From contig JAJUFC010000002.1 in NCBI GenBank assembly GCA_029263855.1, forward strand, positions 62,001-126,000: 64,000 bases of DNA, read 5' to 3'. A program made the position numbers and the translations under genes. This document shows positions 18,194-27,834 of this stretch, piece by piece (the first letter of the stretch is position 1; the number at the start of each line of letters is the position of its first letter). Below the pieces are notes generated by a model that worked only from the letters and a program-made list of their open reading frames with translations, ran no database searches and had not been told where the DNA came from. The DNA is from Candidatus Thermochlorobacteriaceae bacterium (GTDB lineage: Bacteria; Bacteroidota; Chlorobiia; Chlorobiales; Thermochlorobacteraceae).

Positions 18194-18407
18194 TTCGATA
18201 GAATTCTCAAATGGAATTAACGTGAGTTTTTTACAGCAATGTTATTACGAGCGACGCGAAGAATCCATCTCTAATGAATAACGAGCAATAAGGAGTGAAG
18301 AGAGGAAAGAGACCTTATCTTGGCTCATTATTCTCGTTGCATGAGAGTTTGGTTATATTGAGCAAGCGTTTGTTGTAACGAGAAAAAGGGGAAAAGAGGA
18401 TTTTGCA
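18194..18407 (+). other. Non-coding stretch before the chlorophyll synthase gene
   Basis: No gene is seen. A sequence at 18241-18272 (GTTATTACGAGCGACGCGAA and following) resembles the widespread ATTGCGAGCGAAGCGAAGC-type dispersed repeats. The promoter of the following gene should lie here, but no clear consensus was found. AGAGG at 18395-18399 is the ribosome site for GTG 18408. Confidence 0.4.
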
Positions 18408-19382
18408 GTGAGTAACGTTTCACCCAACAAGTCTAAACCCGCCACAGAGCCATCGCAACTTGAACGATTAGCGTCGACCTCTGGCATTCGCAACACGCAT
18501 CGCGTGGGTCAGTCGCAGTCGTTTGCCGCGACGCTTCTTTCATTTCTCAAACCGATTACGTGGATTCCTGTTATTTGGAGTTTTGTTTGTGGCGCGGTGG
18601 CGAGCGGACGCTTTGGTTGGGGCAATTTGGGCGACGGGATTTTTTGGCTCGGCGTTTTACTCACAGGTCCAATGGCGACGGGCGTTTGTCAAATGCTCAA
18701 CGATTACTTCGACCGCGAGATTGACGCTATCAACGAACCCACGCGCCCGATTCCAAGCGGCGCAATCTCCTTGCGAAACGCGACGATTCTCATCTCCATT
18801 TGGTCGGCGCTGACGGTGTTCATCGCTTGGCTCATTCACCCCTTCGTGGTGGCTCACGTGATTTTGGGAATCATCAACGCGCACCTTTACAGCGCGAATC
18901 CCATCAAGCTCAAAAAGCGGCTTTGGTGGGGGAATATCATCGTGGCGTTTTCGTATTTGCTTTATCCTTGGCTTTCAGGCGAGGTGGCGTATCGCGGGGA
19001 GATAACGATTCACTCCGTCGCGATTGCGTTCTGCTATGCGTTTGCCAGCACGGGCACGATGACGGTCAATGATTTCAAGTCGATTGAAGGCGACATTCGC
19101 GTCGGGATTCGCACGCTTCCCGTCGCTTTTGGCGAGCGCAACGCCGCCCTCATCGCCGCTTTGCTGATTGACGTCGGGCAACTCTTCGCGTCGATTTACC
19201 TTGTTTCTCTTGGTCAATATGTGAATGCGGGTTTGGCATTTGCGTTCATTCTGCCGCAAATCGCTTTGCAAGTTCGATTCATTTCCGCGCCGCGCCGTTA
19301 TGACGTGTGGTATAACGCGATTGCGCAGAATTTTTTAGTTGCGGGAATGATGGTGTGCGCGCTCGCGATTGCCAACGTGTAG
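18408..19382 (+). CDS. bchG: Chlorophyll/bacteriochlorophyll synthase (UbiA prenyltransferase family)
   Basis: The 324-residue integral membrane protein carries both Asp-rich motifs of UbiA-type prenyltransferases: NDYFDREIDAINEPTRPIPS (about 102-121) and NDFKSIEGD (about 221-229). KPITWIPVIWSFVCGAVASG near residue 48 is the signature of the BchG/ChlG/BchK branch. These enzymes esterify (bacterio)chlorophyllide with an isoprenoid alcohol, the last step of pigment synthesis. Phototrophic Chlorobiota have three paralogues (BChl a, Chl a, BChl c synthases), and I cannot tell which this is, so the symbol is a family label. The start is GTG with AGAGG upstream. Its stop abuts that of dnaB on the other strand with no gap. 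Confidence 0.85.
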   Translation: MSNVSPNKSKPATEPSQLERLASTSGIRNTHRVGQSQSFAATLLSFLKPITWIPVIWSFVCGAVASGRFGWGNLGDGIFWLGVLLTGPMATGVCQMLNDYFDREIDAINEPTRPIPSGAISLRNATILISIWSALTVFIAWLIHPFVVAHVILGIINAHLYSANPIKLKKRLWWGNIIVAFSYLLYPWLSGEVAYRGEITIHSVAIAFCYAFASTGTMTVNDFKSIEGDIRVGIRTLPVAFGERNAALIAALLIDVGQLFASIYLVSLGQYVNAGLAFAFILPQIALQVRFISAPRRYDVWYNAIAQNFLVAGMMVCALAIANV

Positions 19383-20951
19383 TTAGAACGGCGCGTCGTC
19401 GGGGTTGAGCGGCGGTTCGGGCGGAGGCAGTTGGCTTTGCGCGATGTCGTCTGCGGCTTTGTTCGCACGATATTCATCGCTTGGCGGCAAATCCGCGCTT
19501 GTATAAACCGTTGAGAGCGATTCAAATCGACCGTATTGCTCCAAGAATCGTAACTTCACTTCGCCCACAGGACCGTTGCGCTGTTTGCCAATATCCACCA
19601 CAATCACGCATTTTGTTGAAGAGCCATCGGGGAAATTTTGCACGCCGTAGCGTTCAGGACGCGAGAGGAACATCACGACGTCTGCGTCTTGCTCGATGGA
19701 GCCAGATTCGCGCAGGTCGGAAAGTTGCGGCTTGCGGTCGGCACCGCGCTGTTCGATGGAGCGATTGAGCTGAGCAAGGGCGATAATTGGCACATTGAGT
19801 TCTTTGGCAAGGGCTTTCAGCGAGCGCGAAATTTGCGCGATTTCTTGTTCGCGATTCGATTTGCCATCGCGCACGGGCGTAATGAGTTGCAGATAGTCAA
19901 TGATGATTAAGCCGATATTTTTTTCCTGCTTCATTCGCCGCGCTTTCGCACCGAGTTCAATGATGGAAATGCCCGCCGTATCGTCGATGTAAATTTCAGA
20001 GCTGGAGAGCGGGTCTAATACGCCCATGATTCTCGACATTTCTTGCGGCGAAATGCGACCTGTCCGAACCGCATTGGAATCTGCAAAGGCTTCGGCGCAG
20101 AGCATCCGCATGGCTAATTGAATTTCCGCCATTTCAAGGCTGAAAATCAAAACAGGGACTTTGGCATCGACAGCGGCGTTGCGTGCGAATGAGAGTGCGA
20201 GTGCAGTTTTTCCCGTTGAGGGTCGTGCGGCAATGATAATCATATCTGCGGGCTGAAATCCCGCCGTTAATCTATCCAAATCTGCAAAGCCTGAGGACAC
20301 GCCTGTAACTGCACTTTTTTTGCTCTGCAACACCTCAATGAGTTTCGTTGCTTGTTTGAGAAGCGTTTTGACATCGGAGGCTTTCTTCTTAATCCCTGCT
20401 TGCGAAATTTTGAACACTTCTTGCGACGCGCGCTCAATGAGTTCGAAGACGTCAAAGGATTGGTCGTATCCTGCTTGCGAAATTTGTGTCGCGATATGAA
20501 TAAGGCGTCGATAAAGATATTTTTCTTTGACGATGATGGCGTGATACTCGACATTCGCCGCCGTTGCGACTTTGTTGGTCAGTTCGGCGATGTAGTGATA
20601 GCCGCCTGCCGCTTCAAGTTCTTCGGAGCGTTTGAGTTCATCGGTGAGCGTAACAAGGTCAATCGCTTCGCGGCGTTGATAAAGGCGAAGCATGGCTTTG
20701 TAGATGATGCGATGTTTCTGGTCATAAAAAATCGTGTCAGATTCTTCGCCAAACACTGAAATCACGCGCTCAATGGCATCTGTTGAGATGAGAATCCCGC
20801 CGAGCACTTCCTGCTCGACTTGAACAGCATTGGGCAAAATCCGCCCGTCTTTGACGTCGACCTCTTCACGGAATCCTTTGCGAATGCCGGTCAGTTTTTG
20901 CAAAGGATAGCTGCCGCTCATTTCTTGGCTTCGTTCAATAAATCCGCTCAT
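19383..20951 (-). CDS. dnaB: Replicative DNA helicase DnaB
   Basis: The 522-residue protein has the DnaB N-terminal domain (about 40-145; PNAVQVEQEVLGGILIS), a linker, and the RecA-like C-terminal domain. The latter has Walker A AARPSTGKTALAL (about 241-253), Walker B LIIIDYLQLI, and the Arg-rich FLSRPERYG region. It is the hexameric helicase that unwinds DNA at the replication fork. No intein interrupts the P-loop. It has an acidic Pro-rich C-terminal tail (PPPEPPLNPDDAPF). It is transcribed alone and converges on the chlorophyll synthase gene. Confidence 0.98.
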   Translation of the reverse strand: MSGFIERSQEMSGSYPLQKLTGIRKGFREEVDVKDGRILPNAVQVEQEVLGGILISTDAIERVISVFGEESDTIFYDQKHRIIYKAMLRLYQRREAIDLVTLTDELKRSEELEAAGGYHYIAELTNKVATAANVEYHAIIVKEKYLYRRLIHIATQISQAGYDQSFDVFELIERASQEVFKISQAGIKKKASDVKTLLKQATKLIEVLQSKKSAVTGVSSGFADLDRLTAGFQPADMIIIAARPSTGKTALALSFARNAAVDAKVPVLIFSLEMAEIQLAMRMLCAEAFADSNAVRTGRISPQEMSRIMGVLDPLSSSEIYIDDTAGISIIELGAKARRMKQEKNIGLIIIDYLQLITPVRDGKSNREQEIAQISRSLKALAKELNVPIIALAQLNRSIEQRGADRKPQLSDLRESGSIEQDADVVMFLSRPERYGVQNFPDGSSTKCVIVVDIGKQRNGPVGEVKLRFLEQYGRFESLSTVYTSADLPPSDEYRANKAADDIAQSQLPPPEPPLNPDDAPF

Positions 20952-21018
20952 GATTTGAATGTGAGATATTCTGATTTCAACTTAATCGCTAAAATTTTTT
21001 AAGCCTCATACATGCGTT

Positions 21019-21648
21019 TTAGTCGCCTGCATATTTCTCGTCGTAAATGCGTCTGAGCATTTGCACATCTTCCCAGCAGAAGCGTTTCCAATTCGGATTG
21101 CGCAAGAGCGCGGCGGGGTGATAGGTTACGATAAGATCAATGCCGCGACACTTATGCACTTTGCCGCGCATCGCTTGCATCGCAAGATTGTTTTCCAAGA
21201 GCGTGTTCGCCGCCACCTTGCCCAACGCCAAAATGATTTTTGGACGAATGATTTCTAATTGCCGATAGAGATACGGCAAGCACGCCGCGATTTCGTCAGG
21301 TTCGGGATTGCGATTGTTCGGCGGGCGCGATTTGATGATGTTGCAGATATAAACCTCACGCCGTTCAAACTTGACCGCCGCCAAAATGTTCGTGAGCAAC
21401 TGCCCCGACCGTCCAACGAAAGGCAAGCCTTGCTCATCTTCATCAGCACCCGGGGCTTCGCCGACCAACACAACTTTGGCGCGTTCATTGCCGTCGCCAA
21501 AGACGTAATTTTTCCGCGTTTCGCTTAAGCGACACTTTTTGCACATTTTTGTCGCTTCGTAAAGTTCTGCGAGCGTTTTGTAACGCTGTAAATCTTCTTC
21601 TGGGGAAGGAAGAGACTCCGACGGCTCATCGAATAATCCGCCTTGCAT
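21019..21648 (-). CDS. Family 4 (thermostable, Fe-S) uracil-DNA glycosylase
   Basis: The family 4 signature is complete: CKKCRLSETRKNYVFGDGN near the N-terminus, then VLVGEAPGADEDEQGLPFVG, and the late motif YHPAALLRNPNWK. Four cysteines (the N-terminal CxxC, one in YICNIIKS, one in IAACLPYL) would hold the 4Fe-4S cluster. The enzyme removes uracil from DNA in base-excision repair. I prefer ATG 21648 (MQGGLFDEPSE): the longer frame to 21687 would begin inside the U-tract of a terminator serving the upstream gene. Families 4 and 5 differ in detail; the GEAPG-D-E-D pattern supports family 4. Confidence 0.92.
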   Translation of the reverse strand: MQGGLFDEPSESLPSPEEDLQRYKTLAELYEATKMCKKCRLSETRKNYVFGDGNERAKVVLVGEAPGADEDEQGLPFVGRSGQLLTNILAAVKFERREVYICNIIKSRPPNNRNPEPDEIAACLPYLYRQLEIIRPKIILALGKVAANTLLENNLAMQAMRGKVHKCRGIDLIVTYHPAALLRNPNWKRFCWEDVQMLRRIYDEKYAGD

Positions 21649-21683
21649 CGTTTTCCGTTTGTGTGTTTCAAAAAATGTTAGAG

Positions 21684-21711
21684 ACAAAAAAACTGCAAAG
21701 AGGTTTTGCAG
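21684..21711 (-). terminator. Rho-independent terminator for the rfaE2-tamB-coaBC operon
   Basis: On the minus strand an 8-bp stem ACTGCAAA / TTTGCAGT (21711-21704 with 21698-21691) is followed by a run of seven T (21690-21684). It lies 36 bases after the coaBC stop. Confidence 0.8.
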
Positions 21712-21746
21712 TCTGGCGTATCGCGTAAGGTATGACTACGCTTGCG

Positions 21747-22994
21747 TCATTGTCGAGACGATGTTAAAGAACTTTTTTGAAAGAAAAAATTTGCTTTTTC
21801 AAAAATCATTTTCGCGGCGGCGCGCTTGGTTTGTAAAGGAAGTTGCTCGATAGTGCCATCTCTAAACATGAGCGTCAGTCGGTTGGTGTCGACTTCAAAT
21901 CCTGCACCTGCTTCTTGGGCGTGATTGAGCGCGATGAAGTCGCAATTCTTGACCACAAGTTTCGCTTTTGCATGTTCAAGCGCGTCTTGAATTTCCAATG
22001 CAAATCCAATCGAGACTTGATGCGGCTTTTTTTGCTTACCAAATTCCAGCAAGATATCGGGATTTTTGACGAGATGAAGCGAGAGCGACTCCGACGATTT
22101 TTTAAGTTTGCCTGCATAGACTTCGGCGGGGCGATAATCGGCGACCGCGGCGGCGGCAACGAAGAGGTCTAAGGTCGGAAAATATCGCTGTGTTTCGCGA
22201 AACATATCTTCTGCGCTTTCAACTTCAATGCGACGCACGTTCGGCGGCGTTTGAAGCGGCGTTTTGCCTGTAATCAAAATCACCTCTGCGCCAAGTTCAG
22301 CGGCGACTTCGGCAAGCGCGAATCCCATTTTGCCTGACGAATAGTTCGAGATAAATCGTACGCCATCAATTTTTTCGCGCGTCGCGCCCGCCGTAACCAC
22401 AACTTGCTTGCCTGCAAGCGTTTTTTCTTTCGGCAAGAGCGCGTCGCTCGCGTGTTGAAAAATTTTTTCAGGCTCGGGCAGCCGTCCTTTGCCGATTAAG
22501 CCCGACGCGAGTTCGCCGATTTCAGGCTCAATAATCACACAGCCATCTTGTTCAAGCGTTTTCAAATTGCGTTGCACGGCGGGTGCGTCGAACATCTCGC
22601 CGTCCATTGAAGGAAAAATCAATTTCGGCTTATTCGGACGCATCGTAAGAAAGCACACCGAGAGCATATCGTCGGAGTAGCCATTAGCAAGTTTCGCAAG
22701 AGTGTTAGCAGTAGCAGGCGCAAGCACGAAGCAATCTGCCCATTCGCCCAAATGAATGTGAGCCGTCCAAGCGGTTTGCGCGTGGGTTGCGTCAGGAAAA
22801 ATTTCGGTGAGCACACTTCGCCCTGAAAGCGTTGCAAGCGTAAGAGGCGAGACGAACTGCGCCGCCGATTTCGTCATGACGACTTGCACCTGTGCACCTG
22901 ATTTTTTGAACAAGCGAACGAGGCTTGGAATTTTGTAAGCCGCGATGCCGCCGCTCACGCCAAGCAAGATGCGCTTTCCAGCAAGGTCGTTCAT
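21747..22994 (-). CDS. coaBC: Bifunctional CoaBC: phosphopantothenoylcysteine decarboxylase / phosphopantothenate-cysteine ligase
   Basis: The N-terminal flavoprotein domain (LLGVSGGIAAYKIPSLVR, then the FPSMDGEMF substrate-flap region) performs the decarboxylation. The C-terminal ligase domain (from about 190; VVVTAGATREKIDGVRFISN, then YSSGKMG and LVKNPDILLEF) joins cysteine to phosphopantothenate. Together they make 4'-phosphopantetheine for coenzyme A. At 415 residues the length is normal. The flap motif has SMD where many proteobacterial enzymes have AMN, which I have also seen as a Bacteroidota style. The start overlaps the tamB stop by 4 bp, so it is translationally coupled as the last gene of the operon. 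Confidence 0.96.
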   Translation of the reverse strand: MNDLAGKRILLGVSGGIAAYKIPSLVRLFKKSGAQVQVVMTKSAAQFVSPLTLATLSGRSVLTEIFPDATHAQTAWTAHIHLGEWADCFVLAPATANTLAKLANGYSDDMLSVCFLTMRPNKPKLIFPSMDGEMFDAPAVQRNLKTLEQDGCVIIEPEIGELASGLIGKGRLPEPEKIFQHASDALLPKEKTLAGKQVVVTAGATREKIDGVRFISNYSSGKMGFALAEVAAELGAEVILITGKTPLQTPPNVRRIEVESAEDMFRETQRYFPTLDLFVAAAAVADYRPAEVYAGKLKKSSESLSLHLVKNPDILLEFGKQKKPHQVSIGFALEIQDALEHAKAKLVVKNCDFIALNHAQEAGAGFEVDTNRLTLMFRDGTIEQLPLQTKRAAAKMIFEKANFFFQKSSLTSSRQ

Positions 22995-25900
22995 TTGGTT
23001 GATGCGGATTCGGTTTCGGATTGCTTATCTGCGCGCTCGGTTTCATCGGGCGGCTGTTGCTCGATTTTTTTCTTTTGAATCGGCGTCAAACTTGGCGATT
23101 TTTTGCGTCGGAAGATGCGGTCGCTGAGTTCGCTCCAAGTGTGAAAGTTATCGCGATACGCCACGCCGAAGCCCCAAAGTTCTTGCATTTCTTGGTTGAA
23201 GATAGTGAAGTTGTTTTGCCCGAAAACGCGGAAGGCTTCAAGGACGACTTTATCGCTGACGCGGTATTCCAATTTTTGCGAGTTAGCGTTGCCTCCGCGC
23301 ACAGCGGCAGAGTCATCGTTTGCAAATGAGCCCGAGCCAATAACGACCAGTCTGCCGTCGGTGCCGGGAACGGCGTAAGCGACGGCTAAATCGACGCCTG
23401 ACAATCCGCCGCTTGCATCACGCGCCAAACCGATGTTGACGGACTGCACGCCTGCAATCGTTCCTGCCACACGCGAAAGTTGCGATGAAAGCAATCCTGC
23501 CCCTGCACCTATCCCCGCACTTGCGACTGTGCCTGCACCCAATCCACCGACATTTCCACCGAGTTCAATGGGTGGCGCATACCACTGTCCAGCAGAGAGG
23601 AGCAAGGCAAAGTTCAGCACGGCGTTTGGGTCTTCGAAGCCGGGCAAATCGGTGTTTGGCATTTTGAACTCCATTTCTTCAAAGCGATATCCCATAGCCA
23701 TGTTCGGCGCGAGAGCCGTGCCTGTGATTTTGACAATCAAAAAAAGTTCGGCTTGAATGCCTGCGCGGCGCGGGTCAGGATTTTCGGCGCGTGTGCGCGT
23801 TTCTGCCGTTACATTGATGGTTGCGTTCAAAACATCTTCTTCGTTCCAAGAAATTTTCCCACCCTCTTTAACTTCAAAGTTTTTTGTAAATGCGGTGTAG
23901 CTGCCGCCCGCAATCGTTGCGCTACCAAAGGCTTCAAGGTTGATGCCGCGTTTGCGCACGCGAATATCCACATCTTCAATGCTCACTTTCATTTGCTCGC
24001 CGAGATACTTATTGAAAATGATGGTGTAAAGCATTCGGCGTTGAGTTCTAACACGCAAATCCATCGTCATCAGGTCGTAAGGCGTGATTTGATAGACTTG
24101 CAAGCGCGTGCGTGCCTCCTCCATTGAAAATTCTTCGCTAAGCCGACGCTCTTTCTTGATGCGGTTGCGCTCCTCAAGCGAAAGCGTGGTGTCTTCGCGT
24201 GCGCGCATGGTGATGAACTTTGCCGCTTCGGCAAATTGCGTAGCATTGTTGGCATTTTTAGCAAAGGAACTCATGTCGCCGTCGTTGATGGTGAGTCGTC
24301 CTGTCAGTTTCGGCGCGTCGAGCGTGCCGAAATAGCGCAAGTTATCGGTGGAGGCGATAAGCGTGCCGAAGGGTAAGCCGTCTTTGCCTTCAGGCTTGCG
24401 CATTAGGTGAAGTCGATTGAAGGTAATGTTGATGTCCAAAAATTCAACGGCAAAGTTATTCATTTTAATTGAACCGATGGTTGAGCCTTCACCGCCGAAT
24501 CGGTCGTTGAAGGTGAGTGCGCTCCACCGTACGCCGCTCGGCGTGGCGACGATTTCGCCGTTGAGCGTGTATTCAACTTGCGTCGCGATTGGCGTCGTTT
24601 TCACTTTGTCAATCAACAGACTAATGCGAATATCGGGCGACGGAAATCGTCCGCGAACCGTCGCAAGCAGTTTGACAAATCCCGTCGTGCGCTCCAAAGG
24701 CACAAAGGCTTCAAGTGCGGCGGCGTCGATGTCGTCGGAGCGGACTTCGGCGAAGACGTCTTCGGTCTTGATAAAGCCAAACGGCGTGCCGTCGCTATCC
24801 AAGTTAATCGGAATGCGCCCGCGCCCCGAAATGCGATTCACGATATTGCCTTGTCCAAAGACCTGCGACTTCTCAGTGCTATCGAGATTGGCGGCAAGCA
24901 CCACGTTCATCGCTTTGCTTGCATAATCGGCTTGAAGCGAGAGATTTCCGCCCCGAACCGCGCTATAAACCAAATTGAGAACATTCAACTCAAACTTGAT
25001 TTCAGGACGCTGTAAGTTGCCACCGACATTGAGCGTCATATTCACCCTGCCGCCAAAAGGCGCGTTAGAAGGTTCTGGCAGAACCCATTTTCGGAAGTCC
25101 GCAAGGTTTAAGTTTTTCAACGCAATACTCACATTACCATCGCCGTCAAACTCGAGGAAGCCTTTAAGCGAGAGTTCTTGGTCTTTATTGCGAAAGGCAA
25201 CATTGCTGAAGCGAACATTCTGCGGGCTGATTTGAAATTCCGAGTTTGCGTTTGCTTCCCAACTAAATTCGCTTGTAGCAAACTTGAAGTTTTCAAGCAG
25301 AACAATGTATTGCTCGTCGAAAACGCCCGCGAGCATATCCATTTCCAACCTGCCGCGCGTGTTGACATGAGAAGAGCGAACTTCGACCTGCACGGCTTGT
25401 TTGTCGTAGCGCATCTCGAATTTCGTGTCCACAAATCGCTGGTCGCCCGTCTTCAATCGGAACGCAGAGAGACTAAGCTTTGCGCGAAGTTGATGCTCCT
25501 TTTCATCGACCACATCATCGACATATCCAAAGGTTGCTTTGAAGTTTTGCGTAAAAAACATGTCGCTGTAAGTTGTCGAGTCGATATCTACAATCGCCGT
25601 TATCGAGCATTGGGTTGGTTGGCTTGTAATTTTTCCTCGCATTTGTGCTTTGGCGTTGAAGTAACCCGCCTTTGCAATGAGCGAGACCGCCGCAAGGCTT
25701 TTGAGTGAAATGTTGAAATTGACATTCAGCGTTGGCAACACAATTTTCGCCGTCTCTGCTTTTTTCTTGACGGATTTTTCCAAGGTCTTTACTTTTTTGC
25801 TGACTGCTTGAAACCGCTCTTCTTGCGCTTGGGTGCGGAAAATGTTGTTCTTGTAAATCTCGCGCTCAATCACGCCCGATTCCAACTGCGCGAGCTTGAC

Positions 25901-27817
25901 GAGTTGCCCTAAATCATACTTGCCCTCGACCTCGATGTCGAGCAAATCGCTGTAAAAGACAAATGTCGCCGACGAATCGATTTTATCCTGCGCGAGTGTT
26001 GCCTGTGCTTTGGTTCCCTGGCGAATCGGAAGTTTTCCGATTGTCGAGGAATCAAATTCCAATTTAAAGTCAAGCGTGATGTCGCCAAGCGCAAAACCGC
26101 TTCCGTTGAGTGTGTAGCCCAAGTTGAGGTTGCTTCTAAGGCTATCGTTTTTGGTGAAGGTGGCAATATCGAAATTGCCCAAGCGTCCTTCGCCTTGATA
26201 AGTCGGAATTTCTTTGGAGAGGTCGAGTATGCCCGAAAATTCGGCGAATTGTTCGCCCATCTCAATGAACAAATCGCCATTGAATCGCTTTTGGGAAACG
26301 CCTGCATTTGCCACAAAATCTGTAATGCTATACTCACCGAAGCGCGATTTTTTCATTGTTGCTACAAGCTTCGCGCTTATGTTTTCAAGCGAATTGCCAC
26401 TTCCTTCAAGTTTGGCAGAAAGGTTCAAATCGCTGGTCAGCGCAGAGTCTTTCAAGGCTTTGCCAATGTTGAGATGCTCGAGGGTAAGCACGCCAGCGTA
26501 TTCAGGCAAGCGATTTTTGGGGAGCGCAATTTCCACATCAGCACTGACCGCCCCCACTTGCGATTTGGCATCAAGCCGTGCCCGAAAGCGGTTGAGCCTA
26601 CCGTTGAATCCGCCTTTGAAATCCACCCGACCTGCGTCGCGCATATCAGGCAGAGATAGCGACGGCATTATTTTCGCCACATCAGAAAGGTTCAGATATG
26701 TGTTTTGCAGCGACAGGTTTAATTCAGATAATTCAGGCGTGAAGGCTTGCTTAACTGATCCGGAAATGCCGATTCGGCTTCGCTCTGCTTCGAGCACAAG
26801 TTCTTCAATCTTGAACGAATCGAGCGTGCCGCGTGCAATGGCTTTTGTGCGAAGCGTGCCGTTCAACCCATAAAGCGTTGGCACGAGGCGTTTGACGTCG
26901 TCAAAAGCAAGTTGCTGAATGTCGAGATTGAAATCAAATCCCGCTTTTTTGAGCGAATCCTCTGAATACGGCGCGAAGATGTCGTAGCGGTGAAGCGCGC
27001 CGGTCAGTTGAATCGACGAGCGCGGCGTTTTGAGCGTAAGCCCTGTTACCTCGACGCGTTGCGGCGTGAGCGAGAAGTAAAGATTCGTTTCTGCAACGGA
27101 AAAATCTGCCTCAGGAATCTCAAGCGAGAATTCTTGAAGCGTGGCAGTGATGAAGTCTCCGTTGAGTTCGCCTTTAAGCAGGAAATTCACGTTTGCAAGG
27201 TGCAGGCTATCAAAATTGATGGGCGTAATGTTTTGTGCGCGAAGCGAATCGAGGGCGGCGCGCGTTTCGGCATCTACGGGCGGCGCGGCACGATTAATCC
27301 ACCAGAAATCGCCGTTGCGAATCGAGAGCTCGTCGACCAGAAATTTAATCGGTTTGCCTTCGCTTGTATCAACTGCTATGGTTGAATCGGGCTTGAAGAG
27401 ACGCATGAGTTGGAGCGTGCTGTCTTCTTCTTGCACAATTATGGCTTTCGGCGTTTGCAGTGAAATTCTGCCGATGTGAAGGTCTTTGATGAATCCCTCC
27501 TCGATGTTTCGATGAAGCGAAACGCCAACAATACTCAGTGAAATTTGCTCGAGCGAGAGGCTTTCGGTCGTGTCGTCCGCAACAAAGACTTTAACTTGGT
27601 GAAGTGAGAGCGATGTTGGAAATCCGAGTTCGGCGCGCTCAATCGTGAGCCGTCCGTTGAAGAGTTGCGCGAATTGTTTTTCAGCAAACGATTTCAGAAA
27701 CCGCTCGCCGAGTTCAGTGTTCAAGAAAATATACAGCCCAATGATGGCGACGAACACCGTTATGATGAGCGTATAGAGCGTGCGTCGCAAGAACTTAAAG
27801 ATGCGTGGAATAATCAT
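22991..27817 (-). CDS. tamB: TamB-like translocation/assembly module protein (DUF490)
   Basis: At 1608 residues this is a single-pass inner-membrane-anchored protein (TM about 12-31) with a very long repetitive beta-strand periplasmic body. The C-terminal DUF490/TamB domain (about 1150-1500) includes LRVRTQRRMLYTIIFNKYLG and GSATIAGGSYTAFTKNFEV. AsmA/TamB-superfamily proteins form hydrophobic grooves that carry phospholipids between membranes and assist outer-membrane protein assembly. An acidic, Ser/Thr-rich tail ends the protein. It lies between rfaE2 (17 bases upstream) and coaBC (4-bp overlap); the rfaE2 link fits an outer-membrane role. Confidence 0.92.
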   Translation of the reverse strand: MIIPRIFKFLRRTLYTLIITVFVAIIGLYIFLNTELGERFLKSFAEKQFAQLFNGRLTIERAELGFPTSLSLHQVKVFVADDTTESLSLEQISLSIVGVSLHRNIEEGFIKDLHIGRISLQTPKAIIVQEEDSTLQLMRLFKPDSTIAVDTSEGKPIKFLVDELSIRNGDFWWINRAAPPVDAETRAALDSLRAQNITPINFDSLHLANVNFLLKGELNGDFITATLQEFSLEIPEADFSVAETNLYFSLTPQRVEVTGLTLKTPRSSIQLTGALHRYDIFAPYSEDSLKKAGFDFNLDIQQLAFDDVKRLVPTLYGLNGTLRTKAIARGTLDSFKIEELVLEAERSRIGISGSVKQAFTPELSELNLSLQNTYLNLSDVAKIMPSLSLPDMRDAGRVDFKGGFNGRLNRFRARLDAKSQVGAVSADVEIALPKNRLPEYAGVLTLEHLNIGKALKDSALTSDLNLSAKLEGSGNSLENISAKLVATMKKSRFGEYSITDFVANAGVSQKRFNGDLFIEMGEQFAEFSGILDLSKEIPTYQGEGRLGNFDIATFTKNDSLRSNLNLGYTLNGSGFALGDITLDFKLEFDSSTIGKLPIRQGTKAQATLAQDKIDSSATFVFYSDLLDIEVEGKYDLGQLVKLAQLESGVIEREIYKNNIFRTQAQEERFQAVSKKVKTLEKSVKKKAETAKIVLPTLNVNFNISLKSLAAVSLIAKAGYFNAKAQMRGKITSQPTQCSITAIVDIDSTTYSDMFFTQNFKATFGYVDDVVDEKEHQLRAKLSLSAFRLKTGDQRFVDTKFEMRYDKQAVQVEVRSSHVNTRGRLEMDMLAGVFDEQYIVLLENFKFATSEFSWEANANSEFQISPQNVRFSNVAFRNKDQELSLKGFLEFDGDGNVSIALKNLNLADFRKWVLPEPSNAPFGGRVNMTLNVGGNLQRPEIKFELNVLNLVYSAVRGGNLSLQADYASKAMNVVLAANLDSTEKSQVFGQGNIVNRISGRGRIPINLDSDGTPFGFIKTEDVFAEVRSDDIDAAALEAFVPLERTTGFVKLLATVRGRFPSPDIRISLLIDKVKTTPIATQVEYTLNGEIVATPSGVRWSALTFNDRFGGEGSTIGSIKMNNFAVEFLDINITFNRLHLMRKPEGKDGLPFGTLIASTDNLRYFGTLDAPKLTGRLTINDGDMSSFAKNANNATQFAEAAKFITMRAREDTTLSLEERNRIKKERRLSEEFSMEEARTRLQVYQITPYDLMTMDLRVRTQRRMLYTIIFNKYLGEQMKVSIEDVDIRVRKRGINLEAFGSATIAGGSYTAFTKNFEVKEGGKISWNEEDVLNATINVTAETRTRAENPDPRRAGIQAELFLIVKITGTALAPNMAMGYRFEEMEFKMPNTDLPGFEDPNAVLNFALLLSAGQWYAPPIELGGNVGGLGAGTVASAGIGAGAGLLSSQLSRVAGTIAGVQSVNIGLARDASGGLSGVDLAVAYAVPGTDGRLVVIGSGSFANDDSAAVRGGNANSQKLEYRVSDKVVLEAFRVFGQNNFTIFNQEMQELWGFGVAYRDNFHTWSELSDRIFRRKKSPSLTPIQKKKIEQQPPDETERADKQSETESASTK

Positions 27818-27834
27818 CGTATCGAGAAGGCTCT

